This document shows, piece by piece, positions 1-11,775 of a DNA stretch of 64,000 nt. The DNA comes from Sabellastarte sp. h YS-2021 (lineage: Eukaryota; Annelida; Polychaeta; Sabellida; Sabellidae): the NCBI GenBank assembly GCA_964017235.1, contig OZ024935.1:31785596-31849595 (forward strand), in the 5' to 3' direction. The notes below the pieces were generated by a model. The model saw only the letters and a list, made by a program, of their open reading frames with translations, was not told the origin of the DNA and did no database searches. The number at the start of each line of letters is the position of its first letter. Position 1 is the stretch's first letter. A program made the position numbers and the translations under genes.

Positions 1-2134
1 ATAATATAATATACAAAGGAAGAAAACATCCCTGGCCTTTTAATGCTAATTGACTTCCAGAAAGCTTTTGATTCTGTTTCTTGGAAGTTTCTACATTCTG
101 CCTTAAATTTGGTTGGATTTAAAAAAGGCTTTTGTCAATGGGTTAAGGTTCTTAACACCAGTGTAAAAGCTGCTGTTCTTCAATGTGGTGTACTTTCAGA
201 TTTCTTTGATATTGAACGTGGATGCAGACAGGGTGATCCAATATCACCTTATTTATTTATCATCTGTGCTCAGGTTATGTTTCTATTAATAATAAATGAA
301 AAAAAAATGAAAGGCATATATGTAAATGGCATAGAACATAAGATCACATAGTTTGCTGACGATACAACCTTGATCTTAGATGGAAGCAAAGAATCCCTAA
401 TAGCTGCCTTAAATGTCCTTGAGGTCTTTGGCTCTATATCTGGACTTCAGATAAATACTGAAAAAACCAAGCTGATTTGGATTGGAAAAAAATGATACTT
501 TTGTGACAAAATTGACATTGGGAAGAATTTGGACTGGGGAGCCACCACTTTCACTCTCTTGGGTCTCAATTTTTCAGTAGATCTCGGTTCTATTGTAAAC
601 TTAAATTATACACCAGTGATTCAAAGCCTGGAAGGACTTTTTCATGTTTGGAGCAAAAGACACCTTACACCACTTGGAAAAATAGCAGTCATAAAAACAT
701 TAGCCTTGTCAAAGCTCAATCACCTATTTCTGTCAATACCATCACCAGGAAAAGATATTTTCAAAAAAATAGAAACACTTTTTTATAAATTCATTTGGAA
801 TGGTAAGCCAGACAAAGTGAAAAGGACAATTTTGACAAAACAGTGCTGTGATGGTGGCTTAAATATGATAGAATTAAATAACTTTGACTGTGCACTTAAA
901 ATAACTTGGATACGCAGAATCTATTCCAGCTGCCACACACCTTGGTTAAAAGTTGCAGAACATTACCTTGGATCTTTTAAAAAACTTCTCATGCTTGGAT
1001 CAAGCTATGCTTCATATTTATCTAAGCAAACAAATAATAATTTTTGGGCTCAAACGCTAAATTATTGGAGTCGCCTGATAGCCAGTATTCCAATTAATAA
1101 CACAAATGATGCTTTAAGTGATTCCCTCTGGAATAATCCCAAGGTGTCCAAGCTTCAATTTTTTTTACCGAATTGGTTCAACAAAGGCATCGTATCAATT
1201 GGCGACTTAATTTATGAAAGTGGTGACTTTCTGTCTCAAAATATCATGAAAAAGACATATAATATCAAAACCAATTTTTTAGAATATCACCGAGTTACTA
1301 CTTGTGTAAATATATACATGGCAAAACTGAAGGAGAAATGTACAAGGCATCAAAAACCCCTCCTTCCAAATCAAATAAAAGTTTTACAAAAGTCAAAGAA
1401 AGGAAGTAAAGATTTCTATAGGATCCTCAATAAAGATGACCCAGGGAACCTTTTTTCGAATTACTCTTTTTGGGAAGAAGCTTTGCATATCAATATATCA
1501 AAGGACAAATGGAATCTAATATTCCGGATCTGTTTCAAAACTATAAAGAATAATGACATAATATGGATGCAATATAGAGTGCTATACAGAATTCTTGGAA
1601 CAAATGATTATGTTTTCAAAATTAATCGACGTATTGATGGTATCTGTAACTTTTGTAAACAGAAAAATGAAACCATAATACATCTTTTAGTTGAATGTGT
1701 TTTTGTAAGAAGATTCTGGTCTGAAGTAAGTACATTAATTAAATCAAAAATTGGGTTAAACTTGCCTGTGAATGCATGTAGCATAATTTTAGGAGATCTT
1801 TCAAAAAATGTATCAAATTTTCCAGTTAATGTAATCTATCTAACCGCAAAGTTTTTTATTTTCAAAATCTCAAGGTCAACTGGCATTTTGTCTGTTGGGA
1901 ATTTCTGTGAATATTTAAATAGAATATATCTTGAGCAGGAATATGTTGCTAAATTGGAATTCAAACATGGCAAATTTACAAATACTTGGAGTAGCTTTAT
2001 TGCATTGTTCTCTTGTTGAAAGTTAATGTAACCTTTTAAATTGCAATATTTTAAGTGATACCCACTGTGATACTGTACTATGTTGTTTGAAGTTTCTTGC
2101 TTTTTGTGAAATTGTATATACTGTGATTGTGATG

Positions 2135-2165
<31 letters not shown>
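1..2165 (+). mobile_element. L1/Tx1-like LINE, 3' part, with poly(A) tail
   Basis: This is the 3' portion of a non-LTR retrotransposon that enters from the left edge. It carries the second half of a reverse transcriptase, a C-terminal zinc-knuckle region, about 120 bases of 3' UTR and a pure A run at about 2138-2165. It resembles the minus-strand LINE at 20315-26650 in the RT (shared GCRQGDPI block) and in the region after it (shared ITWIRR/ISWIRR block), so both belong to one broad clade. The poly(A) tail and FADD box fit the L1/Tx1 group. The 5' end and target-site duplication cannot be judged because the copy starts outside the window. Confidence 0.9.
43..2019 (+). pseudogene. LINE ORF2, RT palm to C-terminus, with two in-frame stops
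   Basis: The frame is open from the window edge to 2019 except for a TAG at 349-351, directly before the FADD catalytic box (352-363), and a TGA at 493-495. No frameshift is needed. Visible RT motifs are [24 protein letters not shown] and FADDTTLILDG. The long tail ends with a C-x2-C...H...C knuckle (CNFCKQ then HLLVEC) near 1645-1700, typical of L1-type ORF2 C-termini. Two nonsense changes in about 650 codons suggest a fairly recent copy. As it stands it cannot make a full RT. Confidence 0.88.
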
Positions 2166-2167
<2 letters not shown>

Positions 2168-4046
2168 AAACCAAAAGTTGGTAGACAGAACTAAGATACG
2201 GTCGTTAAAAGAAATTTTAACTAATACCTTAGTTTCTAAAACTAAGAACCCTGTTTGGTCCAGCTAAGTTTGAGTTTGGGCATGCACCATGCATTGTTTA
2301 CATTTGGATTTTGGTGCAATTATTTGAATCAAGGGGTAAGTTATTTTCCTTATATATGACAATATTAGTGTATACATTTGTTAAAATGATTCAAATTTAT
2401 TACTACACCATGTATAGATTAAAATTGTGTGCATTGCAATCAATATTCACATAAAATAAGTTATGTAAAGAGGTTTGTAAATTTGAGGTAGATAGCATCC
2501 TCTATTATTGCTCACTAAAATAAATACTGTTAAATATTCACCTTATTTGATGTATTTCATGGGAAATCCCACAGTAACATTAATCCTTTATATATTATAA
2601 CTGTTTTTCTTTTTTTGTAATATGTTAACAATACAAATTTGAGTGTAATAATAATTTTTATTTTGTTTAACTAATTGTATTTTAACGCATTGGTTTGGTT
2701 AACCAATCTGATTTGTAGGGGCTACAGGCGTTGAGTTGATTAGCCAAACTAACATACATTTGTTAGAATTAGTTGTCCCAACTATTCTATGTTGGTTAAT
2801 TTTTACAATATTTTATTTTCACAATTCCTATTTTTTAGCTTTATGTCACAGTTTGAAGACCAGTCAATTAATAAATCTATTAAATTTGAATATTATTATT
2901 TCACACAAGATGAAGTTCTGTGTGCACTCAAGTAGTGAAATCATTTTATTTATATTTATGTAGCCTCCTTTATTTAAAGCAATGAGATAGATTCCAGAAC
3001 AAGAACTACCAAATGTGAAAACAAGAAAGTAGAGTTCCTGACAACTGAACTATTTCTTCATATCTGTTGATATAAAAATATAAATATATGTTAATTGTAA
3101 ATATATTAATAGAATTATAGAAAAGTATTATGTTTTAATAATTTTGGTGTAGTAAAAATGTAGAAGATGGTATCAAAATATTAAATTTTGTCTAATACTT
3201 TATAGTTTTGATTTTTTGGTTCAGTGAAAACTAAGTTTAAAGCACTGGTGTTTGAGTATTTCATTCACATGATAAATTCTGCAGTTTCTATAACTAAATT
3301 ATTAACCCTTTTCAACCGTTTTTGTGTATTTTAATTCATACACCCATCAGGTAGGTGGTGGTGTCAGTTCAACCTGAACAAGTTTGTAGCAATAAAATTG
3401 GGGATGTAGCAAAGCATACCTTTTTTCAAAATCTTTGAATCAGACCAGTTTCACATTGATGGTACACTGGAAAAGACAATTTGCTACTGTAACACCCCTT
3501 AATTGTATTACCCTATCAGCTGTTTTTGAGTGTCTCAGTCATTGAATATTTCATGACTACAGCTAATGTCACATTATAACTGGGTACACACATTAAATGT
3601 TTTTTTTAAATTTTTCATGTGAACATATCTAATGGAGAACTTATTTATCTCACTGACAAACACCATGTGTTTGTTTTACAGACTGGAAACATTGTTCAAG
3701 ACATACCAGTGATCACAGTCCAATAATTATGTTTCTGCAACATGGCAAGAAAGAATAGATATATCAGATTTTGAATTACACATTCATTTGTACAAGTCAC
3801 TGGAACTGGTAGATGAACAAAGAGTAGATATAGTAGTTGAAGCAGGTTGACTTGAGCCTGTATATAAAACCAACATTAAATCTTCACTGTGCAGTGTGGA
3901 CTAAATGTCAAATATACAGCATAACTTGCTTTCAGTGTGAAAGTTGTTTTGGTTACACTTTTCATTATCTGAGATTTAACAGATTTCTAAAGTGTCTTTA
4001 TTTTGGCTACATTTATGTCAAATCTCATCTGAAATTGAATGAGATA
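2166..4046. other. No gene seen (AT-rich spacer)
   Basis: Nothing with coding character or a recognised family is visible here. Frames are short and low in complexity. Short AACCAA/TTGGTT words near 2690-2790 resemble the degenerate repeat at 7700-8099. Confidence 0.6.
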
Positions 4047-4325
4047 CAAGACCTGCATTCATAAAATAATGCTGAGACAAATTTTCTGGTCTCAAAAATG
4101 AGACATATTTAATTTCAAACTACTTAGTTAATCACACAATAAGTTAGACCAAATCTCAACTTTAGACTAATACAGTGTTGTCTCAGATATTTTAGTAAAA
4201 AGGTTCGAGTGTTATTTCATCTGTACTAACATCCATGTTTTTTTTTGGCTGAGATACTCTCCGTGAATTTAAAGTTGACACTATTTTGTCTCAGAATTAA
4301 GACCTCTTTGTGAATACTGGCCTTG
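4047..4325. repeat. Imperfect inverted-repeat element with a TTCACAAA-type end
   Basis: The left end (tgcattcataaa, then gctgagacaaa) is an imperfect inverted copy of the right end (tttgtctcag, then ctttgtgaatactggcc). Internal GAGAC/GTCTC words can pair along its length. The end sequence resembles the two larger elements at 34120-34669 and 34724-35700, but the inner stem is different. It is probably a small non-autonomous DNA element, and the family is unknown. Confidence 0.5.
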
Positions 4326-4611
4326 GAGTACAATTATCATTTTATTATTTGAGGTATTGTAAGTTTTAAATATTAAATTGTATTGGTATTATAATTTATT
4401 ATCTGTATGGATGCATAAACCTTTTGGTCAGTGTTCCTTCAAATGTTAATATGAAAGTATGTTGATTTAGGTAGTTTAAACCTCTTGTGTCTAACCTAGA
4501 AAGACTAAAAAAACACTTTTGCTTAAAAAATCCAAGTAACAGGATAAATTTCAATTAAAAAGGCTATGAAATGACCTAAAGTTATTTGTAATGAAATGGT
4601 CTTTTAGTAAG

Positions 4612-4725
4612 CTGTGTTGGGGGCTCAGTTGTGTAGAGTGCAATACACTTGACATCAACCTTTGATGTTGACAGTTTGAACCCTGGACCAACCCTATGTG
4701 GTAAAGTTGGTAGTTGCTCACTAAT
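4612..4725 (+). repeat. tRNA-derived SINE, 5' part (split by a LINE)
   Basis: A tRNA-like head is visible, with an A-box-like block (gctcagttgtgtagag) and a B-box-like block (cagtttgaaccctgg). The SINE body (aaagttggtagttgctcact) follows and stops at 4725. Its continuation starts at 6539, after a LINE. The same body occurs near 7420-7450. It is a retroposed SINE and not a working tRNA gene, because the acceptor stem does not pair cleanly. Confidence 0.7.
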
Positions 4726-6538
4726 TTTTAGTTTGACGTCATTTATAAGAAACCATATCAGCTGTAAGAAACCTGTGTATTGTGCTTTTATTGATCTCGT
4801 GAAAGCCTTTGATTGGGTGGATAGAGACCTTTTACTTTATGCATTGCTGAATTTTAATATTGATGGCAAAGTTTATTTTGCAATTAAAGCAATGTACACA
4901 AATACATTTTCTTGTTTACAAATTAATAACTTCCTCACAAAATGGTTTGGAGTAAATTCTGGAGTAAGGCAAGGAGACACACTCTCTCCCACATTATTCG
5001 CTATTTGTACTAATTCCCTAGCTAAAGAAATAAAAGAATTAGGCCTTGGCATTGATATAAATGGAAATAAGATCTTGATTTTACTATACGCGGATGATAT
5101 GGTACTAATAGGAAAAACAGAAGGAGAGGTACAAAATATGCTTAATGTAATGTACAGTTGGTGTAGAAAATGGAGAATAAACATAAATATAGCTAAGAGC
5201 AATATCATTCATTTAACACAAAAAAGCACCAGAAACAAAACAAAAATTTGACTTTGGGCAGAAGGAGATAAATTTATCAAAATCATACAAATATCTTGGT
5301 GTTATTCTTGATGAGCATTTGACATTCCAAGAGTGCATAAAATCCTTGAGTGATTCAGCCAATAGGGCTCTAGTTTCAATAATAACAAAATCTTAAAGTT
5401 GCAAAGATCTTGGATTCAAAACATTCTCTAAGCTACTTGAATCAGGGGTTATACCAATTCTTGATTATGGCTCAGTTATATGGGGCTCATTTAGCCCAAA
5501 AACACCTGATTTTTTTCTAAACAAAGCAGCACGGTTTATATTAGGTGTCCATCAGTATTGTCCAAATGCAATGTTACTTGGGGATACAGGTTGGTTGAGA
5601 GATAAGTACAGGAGGCAACTATCCCTAATAAGATTTTGGAACCATTTGCTTAAAATGCCAAGTGAAAGACTAACAAAGCAGGTATTTTTATGGGATTATG
5701 AAAAATCATATAAAAATTGGTCAAACGACATTATGAAGATCTTTAGTACCTTGGATTTACAGAATATTTATAATCAAAAACAGCTTTGTAACCTTGGGGT
5801 AGTACATGAAAAACTGAGGCTTGAATGTGAAGAAGAGTGGCGACAGATTATCTGCACCAAACCAAAACTAACATCATAAATACAGTTTAAGATGAAGTAT
5901 CATACAGAAGAATACTTAATGTTGTTTATGACAAAATACCAGTGCTCTCTGTTGTCCCAATTTAGGGCTGGTATCCTACCATTGAGGATTTAAACAGGAA
6001 GATTCCATGTTAAAAGTGATATAGAAAATGGCAATGCTAGGCCCCTTCAAGTCGAGGAACGCACTTGCCAAATGTGTAACTCTCAGGATATAGAAAATGA
6101 ATTCCATTTTCTTATGGTATGTCCCACTTATAATGACAATAGGGCAAAATTATTCAACAGCATAAAAGTGTCACATGAATTTAACACAATGTCCATGGAA
6201 AAGAAATTTATATTTATTAACAAGATGTGTCAAAAAAATCTAGCCAAATATATATGTTTTTCCTGGGAAAGGAGAAAGAGTATTTTATATAATTGATAAT
6301 GTATAAATTGCTAACTATATTTCAAATTTCATTGAGAAAAAAGAAATAAATGTTGAGTTTGTATATGATAATGTATTTTAAGATTATGGCATTGTATAGG
6401 TCTTCATACCTACAGTTGGTATAGGTGACATATAAGCCCATGTAGGGCTGGGTACAACTCCATCCATTTTAATGTACTCTGTATTTATACTTGTATGTAC
6501 ATGTCACTACAATAAATAAATTATCTCCTCATCTATCT
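4726..6538 (+). mobile_element. 5'-truncated LINE inserted in a SINE (ACTAAT duplication)
   Basis: A truncated non-LTR element lies between two halves of a SINE. The hexamer ACTAAT flanks it at 4720-4725 and 6539-6544, the expected target-site duplication. The 3' end is a short AATAAATAAATT tail plus a few bases, not a long A run. Its coding region is unlike the L1/Tx1 copies: the RT boxes read GVRQGDTLSPTLF and YADDMVLIG, so it is another LINE clade (I/Jockey-like is a guess). Confidence 0.8.
4735..6296 (+). pseudogene. RT and C-terminal region of the truncated LINE
   Basis: Recognisable parts are FIDLVKAFDWVD, GVRQGDTLSPTLF and YADDMVLIG (catalytic box near 5084-5101), then a tail ending in C-x2-C...H...C (CQMC about 6065-6076, then FHFLMVC) near 6065-6125. 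The frame breaks near 5250, within 5370-5570 and within 5880-6060, by frameshifts and stops. The start is fixed by 5' truncation, so there is no N-terminal endonuclease. The copy is non-functional. Confidence 0.8.
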
Positions 6539-6640
6539 ACTAATGCCCATAGTGTACACTGCAAAATCTTGGCCAACCAGTATGTACTGGTTTCCTCTGT
6601 CCTCTTAACATCTATCATGGTATAAACCTATACATTATGT
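6539..6640 (+). repeat. tRNA-derived SINE, 3' part
   Basis: It resumes the SINE interrupted at 4725, with taatgcccatagtgtacac and then ccaaccagtatgtactgg and tttcctctg. The same blocks are found in order in the uninterrupted copy at 12878-13107 (gaccaactgtatgtactgg, then tttcctctgcc). Confidence 0.7.
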
Positions 6641-6674
6641 TGATTTAGTTTATTTTTTGTTTTATGTCATGTTC

Positions 6675-6893
6675 AACAGCGAGGGTCATATTGCGACATT
6701 TAGTTTATGAGTGGAGGAACCAAAGCATACTAGTTAGTCAAGACTCTGCACTGTAAAGCACTGGGCATCGGCAATTAACTACCAACTTTCCATCATGAAT
6801 TGCCCAGGTCAAGATTTGAACTGGCAACCTTAGAAGTTGAAGGCAAGTACTCCAACCGCTACACCACCGAGCCCCCCTACAATGTGTTGAAAG
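6675..6893 (-). repeat. tRNA-derived SINE, minus strand
   Basis: On the minus strand it starts with ggctcggtggtgtagcggtt (A-box-like), then gttgccagttcaaatct (B-box-like), and ends with a body containing ggtcatattgcgacatt when read on the plus strand. The family is a different tRNA-headed SINE from the one at 4612. I recall similar tRNA-headed SINEs in mollusc genomes, which supports but does not prove that origin. Confidence 0.65.
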
Positions 6894-7344
6894 CAACACT
6901 GAAATGAAATACATCAAATTTAATGAAAACTAAGTTATGTTCTGCTTAACCGTTTATTATTTTGTAAATATCTATTTTGGATAATAAAATTCCTTGTTAT
7001 GCCATGTGTAATAATCCTGGATTAATGAAGATCTTGGTACAACTATTTTAATGTTAAAAACTAAATGTATTAAAGTTACTTTTGTCATCTTTGTTTTCTA
7101 CATTTTTGGATTTTTAAGAACCTGATAGTGCTTGTTAATGAATAAAGTAATGTATTATTAAGAGGACAGTACAAAGAAAGTGCTATTTATATCTTGAACA
7201 TTGGCATTTTACTGCACAAAATTTGGCATAAAATGATCAATTTCTGTTTTCTTCCTTCTGTCAAAGTTTGTTCCATTATCACAAAAAGTATATTACTTGA
7301 ACAAACACGATACCATTTTTGGCATCCTTATCCTTATTGGCATC

Positions 7345-7545
7345 CATATATGAAAGAGGGCTTCAGTGGTGTGTTAGTCAACACTCACTTTCCACCTCTG
7401 AGGACCCAGCAGGTAGTGGCAAAGTTGATAGTTGCTCACTGATGCCCATCAGTTTACAGCACAAAATCTGGACCTACCAATATGCAATGGTTTACCATGC
7501 TACTAAAACTACCTGTTGTGGTGTGACCTATATAATGTGCATGTT
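7345..7545 (+). repeat. Degenerate SINE copy
   Basis: It carries the body blocks of the 4612/12878 family: ggcaaagttgatagttgctcactgatgcccat is represented in two parts, then cctaccaatatgcaatgg and cctgttgtggtgtgacctat. The tRNA-like head is poorly kept. Confidence 0.6.
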
Positions 7546-7699
7546 CAAAATGATATTAAAGCCAATTGAACTAAAAATATCAGTAAAAACACTTTTTAAA
7601 CATTTTATTTCTGATGAAATATGCTTCAATAAAGTATTTTGAGAGTATGAGTTACTTGTTTTTTGTCGTACAAAGCATAATTTTAAAAAGGATGGGGGG

Positions 7700-8099
7700 T
7701 AATAAAATTATTTGACCATGCAGCCAAATCAATAATCAATTTGATTAATAAATGTAACTAGCTTATCTGGTTTGACAAACCTACTTAGCTCTTACCGATG
7801 AAATTAATTTAGGTATCCAACTTACATTGGCCTGTCTAACCAATAAAAGTAACCACACTAACCAACCAACCTTGTTTCAGTAACTAACTCACTTGGCTAA
7901 ATAAACTAAGTCATCTGGTAGACCAAACCAATCACTTTAGTTGGATTAACCAGTATGCTTTGTTTGAGGAACCAACTTAGTTTATTAAATCTAACCAACT
8001 TTATTTTTGTTTGACCAACCAACATACTTTGTTGGTTAAATTAGACATCGTAGGATCAACCAACTTTTCTTTGTTAGACCAACTAACTTTTGTTTTCAG
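7700..8099. repeat. Degenerate short-period AACCAACT repeat, ending TTTTCAGTG
   Basis: About 400 bases are built from variants of aaccaactt/ttggttaa at loose spacing, on both strands. The right edge ends in gttttcagtg, and the same CACTGAAAA-like end closes the hairpin at 11304-11622 region (acattttcagtg at about 11645). A similar stretch lies at 16200-16520. No protein is encoded. Confidence 0.45.
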
Positions 8100-8225
8100 T
8101 GTTTGTAATATTCTGGCCTCAGCCTTTATCTAACTGGAGATACTGAATAGTTTTTTGAAAGGGGCTTAATTTGGTCTATTAATGCAAGCACAAAGCCATT
8201 AGAGACACGAGTAGTGCACTGAAGC

Positions 8226-8299
8226 AGTCACCCATCCGAGTACTAATGTAACCCATTGCTACTTAACTTCAGTGAACAGATACTCATCACGCTGTGCCA
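8226..8299 (-). repeat. 5S rRNA-derived relic (SINE3-like head)
   Basis: Read on the minus strand it contains cactgaagttaagtagc and tagtactcggatgggtgac, which match the well-known internal part of eukaryotic 5S rRNA (A box to C box region) with several differences. The 5' and 3' parts of 5S are not recognisable, so it is a pseudogene or the head of a 5S-derived SINE and not a working gene. Confidence 0.7.
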
Positions 8300-9539
8300 C
8301 AATTCATGAAAGCCTGGAGACAAAAAGTGATCTCTTAAAGTGCAAGCCTCGCTAGAGGTTGCGCTTAAAAATTGGTAATTTAGTGCAACATGTTCATGTG
8401 ATGAAAAGTTGGAATGTTTACAGCTGACACCAAAGTTGTTTATAAATTGTTCAATATATGTAGCAACTCTAATACAGCCTATGTTATCACACTTTACACT
8501 TACATACCCAGCTTGGAAAAGGAAACTGTTGACCAGTCACTGAACTCAATACTTAGTGTCCAAGCAAGCCCTTCCCCCCCAACTGTAGAAACTATGTCTT
8601 CACAAGAAGATGAATTGAATTGATGAGCAATTGTTAGTGTTACAATTGATAAACTGGTAATTCTGTATACATAACTGTTAGTTATTATTGAATAAAAAGT
8701 GTAAAGGAGGAGTAAAAATTATCTTGTATCATATTTTAGAAAACATTGGCGACTGTACACTGAAAATTAATAATTTGTTAGCCTTGCTGAAGGCTCAAGT
8801 TTCTTTGCAGTTAGGGAAAGTTTTCAGTTCAGATAATAGAGTTTCAGTTTCTATAATGTACTCATACATGTACTGACTTTTAAAGCAGCATACAGCTAAG
8901 AGAAAGAGCCTTGTAAACTTTGCTTGAAGTCAAATCCCCCCTAGCCCCACCTCTCTACATGCATTCTGTTTTCTTTATATACACAAGGACCTAGCATAAA
9001 AAGCCACATAGTGAGTTTATGTGGCCTTTTATCTCCACAGACCCAGATCACAGCAAAAGTGTAACACAACACCTTGTAAACAGTACCTGTCTTCATAGTA
9101 CTGCAATAAAACTGATGCTGTTTTTGTGGTATATAAATTCTTTTTAAACTTGATACTGCTTTTCTATGGTCTAAATTCTTTTATAAACTTTGTGAAATGT
9201 TTACTCTGAAATATTTTCTTTTTAGAAAATATTAATGAAGTACCTATTGATTCCTGTGAATACTATTGCAAAAAAAGATCTTATAAATCTGTGTCACACC
9301 AACAACCAACTTTTCCAAAGTTGTATTATACAGAAGAATTAAGAATTTAAATTGTTTTGTAATTTATTTTCACTCTTCATTTTCATCTGCGGAGAGCTAT
9401 GATAGAAATCTAATTCATCACAGTGCAACCAAATTTCAATTTTAAATTTTATGTAAATAATCAAGAAAAAGGGTATTATAATAATATGAAAGCCAAGGAT
9501 AAATAAAAAATAAATAAACTAGAAAGTACTCATGGAGTG
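8300..9539. other. No gene seen; one hairpin at 8995-9027
   Basis: No supported coding region. A hairpin (aaaagccacat and atgtggcctttt with a short loop) lies at 8995-9027 and resembles the hairpin heads of repeats listed elsewhere. Confidence 0.5.
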
Positions 9540-10560
9540 CAGACCTCCACCAATAGTGTTTTTCCTTCCCAAATGTAATAACTACATGTCCATATAAAAT
9601 GCAGAAAGAACTATTCATTGTATCCCCGAAAATCGGAGATACCATGGATCATGCATGGTCATCATACATATACATGTCCGTATACGAGCCCGCGTCCACA
9701 GAGATTTCTTGTGTTCAGCCTACAAGCCACATTTCTTTTGGGATTCCATTAAAACTTTGCAAGTGGCAGAGATCTGGTCACCCTTTTGGTAGCCCAGCAG
9801 TCAAAATTATCCTATGGGGAGCCATAAACATTCCCTGCCAATTTGGTGAAGATATCTTTATGAATGAATGAGATGTTAGGTTTATATAAAAACATGACAA
9901 ACGGACAGACCGACAGACGGACGAACGGATGCACATATGGAAGGCATTTTACAATCTCTTGACCATGGCCCGCCCTTTTCATTGACTGTCTTCACATTCT
10001 GAAGTCATAGCACCAATAATAAGGGACAAATAAGAACATTTTAGTGTGATGACCCAATTTAACCTTTTTTTTTGTACCAGGGGTCAAAGGTCAAATTCAA
10101 CACCTAGAAAAAATTCCCAGGCCATAACTTCCTGCAAGTTGTTTCACATTTCACCTATAGGAGCAATATTAGGGGAGATATAAGGCCTTTTTAAGAGGAT
10201 AACCTTGTTTGACATTAAACATGTGATATGGCAGCCATTTATTTTTTTGAACTAGGCCAAAATTACTATCAGGCTAGCTTTTCTAGCCATATAGCTTTTG
10301 TGCAAATTTGACTAAGCTAGCTGGAATATTTCAAGATCTAGAACACCATTATGATTTTAAAACAATTAGCTATGGCCGCCATTTTGTATTTCAAAATGAG
10401 GCCAAAATTTTGCACAGACAGGTTATCATAGCCATAAACATTCCCTGCAAATTTGGTGAAGATATCTTAATAAATGAATGAGATATTAAGGTTTATGCAA
10501 AAACATAATGAAGAGATGCACAGACGGATGCACATACAGAGGGCATTTTATAACAAGCTG
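9540..10560. repeat. Hairpin-bearing interspersed repeat with two related units
   Basis: An imperfect hairpin (gtatccccga / tcggagatac) sits at 9620-9642. A block starting agccataaacattccctgc occurs near 9820 and again near 10431, each followed by tttggtgaagatatctt, a gacagacggac-type microsatellite, and ggatgcacata. The middle part (10170-10230) is an inverted relative of sequence near 30050-30130 (aaaggccttatatctccctt). It is a non-coding mobile repeat of unknown family. Confidence 0.55.
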
Positions 10561-10568
10561 GTTTCTTG

Positions 10569-10687
10569 ATAGGATAAGACTTGATGTTATAAGGAGAAGA
10601 CTGGAATTGATAAGAAAAAGATTGGAAGTAATAAGACAAGACTGGAAGTAATTAGGACAAGATGGGAAGGGACTAGGACAAGCTGGT
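10569..10687 (+). repeat. 21-bp minisatellite
   Basis: Four to five imperfect tandem units of about 21 bases, of the type ataagacaagactggaagta. Confidence 0.6.
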
Positions 10688-11303
10688 TTCCAGGTGGGGG
10701 GAGGGTCGGTGAAATATCAAACGTGTGTCAGTGTAAATTGGTCTTTTGTAAAGATTTCGCTTATGTTAAGTATGTGTGTTTGAAATTTGCCTCATCTCTT
10801 TGTGATTAACACATTGCCTTGATATATAAGGCATGAGGTTAAATAATTTATCACAATGAAATAAATTTCAAAAGTAAACTGAACAGGTTACATAAAGAAA
10901 ATTATCTCAAATAATGAAATACTTTTTGCTTTTGAAAATATATACAAGTTGAGAGAGCAAGATCATTTGAAAAGTTTTTATCTGTGATTGGCACTTCAAG
11001 TGGGTTAACCACAGCAGTATGCATTATAAAATACACAGATGGCCTGCTCTGCATGTCAAAAAACACACATATGGTTTCAGTCAACTGGAGTTTGGGGGAA
11101 TTCTTCCCTCAGAAGACAGCCTGTCAATCATTTGGTAGTCATGGTAATGGGGGATTGCAAAGCTGAACCGTCTCTGCAAAGTTTACAAGGCTCTCTGTCT
11201 GAGAAGCTTCTATCTCATAACATGTATGAGTGCTTTATGAATACCAAATATTTGTGTGCATGTTTGAAAAGATATCATGCAAATTTGAGCCTTAAGCAAG
11301 GCT

Positions 11304-11622
11304 AATAATTTGTCAAAATGGTGCCTAAAACAATAAGTTTCCTAAATAACCAATTTAAATGCTATTCTCTTGTTGAATGATAATGAAATGTTGTAACTTA
11401 TTGGTCAAATTAACTGAAAACTTATGACAAGAAAATTAGTGCACTTAAAATTAGTTTCATAAGAATGTCAGCAATAAAAGATGCCTAAAATGACAAAGTA
11501 ATTTTACTATCAGGGTTATTTTCTTGCCATAAGTTTGTCAGTTAATTTGTCCAGCAAGAAAATGACAAGTTTAAATTTGTCAATTAGGAAGTTTGTTTTA
11601 GGCACCATTTTGACAAATTATT
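11304..11622. repeat. Foldback MITE-like element (~320 bp)
   Basis: The left end (aataatttgtcaaaatggtg, then cctaaaacaa) is inverted at the right end (ttgttttaggcaccattttg, then acaaattatt). The middle also pairs (acttatgacaagaaaat with attttcttgccataagt), so nearly the whole element is one imperfect hairpin. Non-autonomous DNA element, superfamily not assigned. Confidence 0.75.
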
Positions 11623-11775
11623 GACAGATTAATATTTGTCCGACATTTTCAGTGTAGTACAAGTTTCAAAATGGCAGGAAAAAGCTTAAAAATGTAGAAA
11701 AGATCAACAAAAAAAGAGCAGAGAAAAGAAAGAGTACCAGTGGTATGTTGAGCATTGTTAAGCTTTATCATGTAA

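Noticed and set aside
1836-2174. 112-residue minus-strand frame
   Set aside because: It is antisense to the LINE ORF2 end and starts in its poly(A) tail, giving the phenylalanine run.
4612-4690. tRNA gene
   Set aside because: It has A- and B-box-like blocks, but the acceptor stem does not pair and the sequence continues into a dispersed SINE body.
8226-8299. Functional 5S rRNA gene
   Set aside because: Only the core is recognisable, it has several changes, and the ends are not 5S-like.
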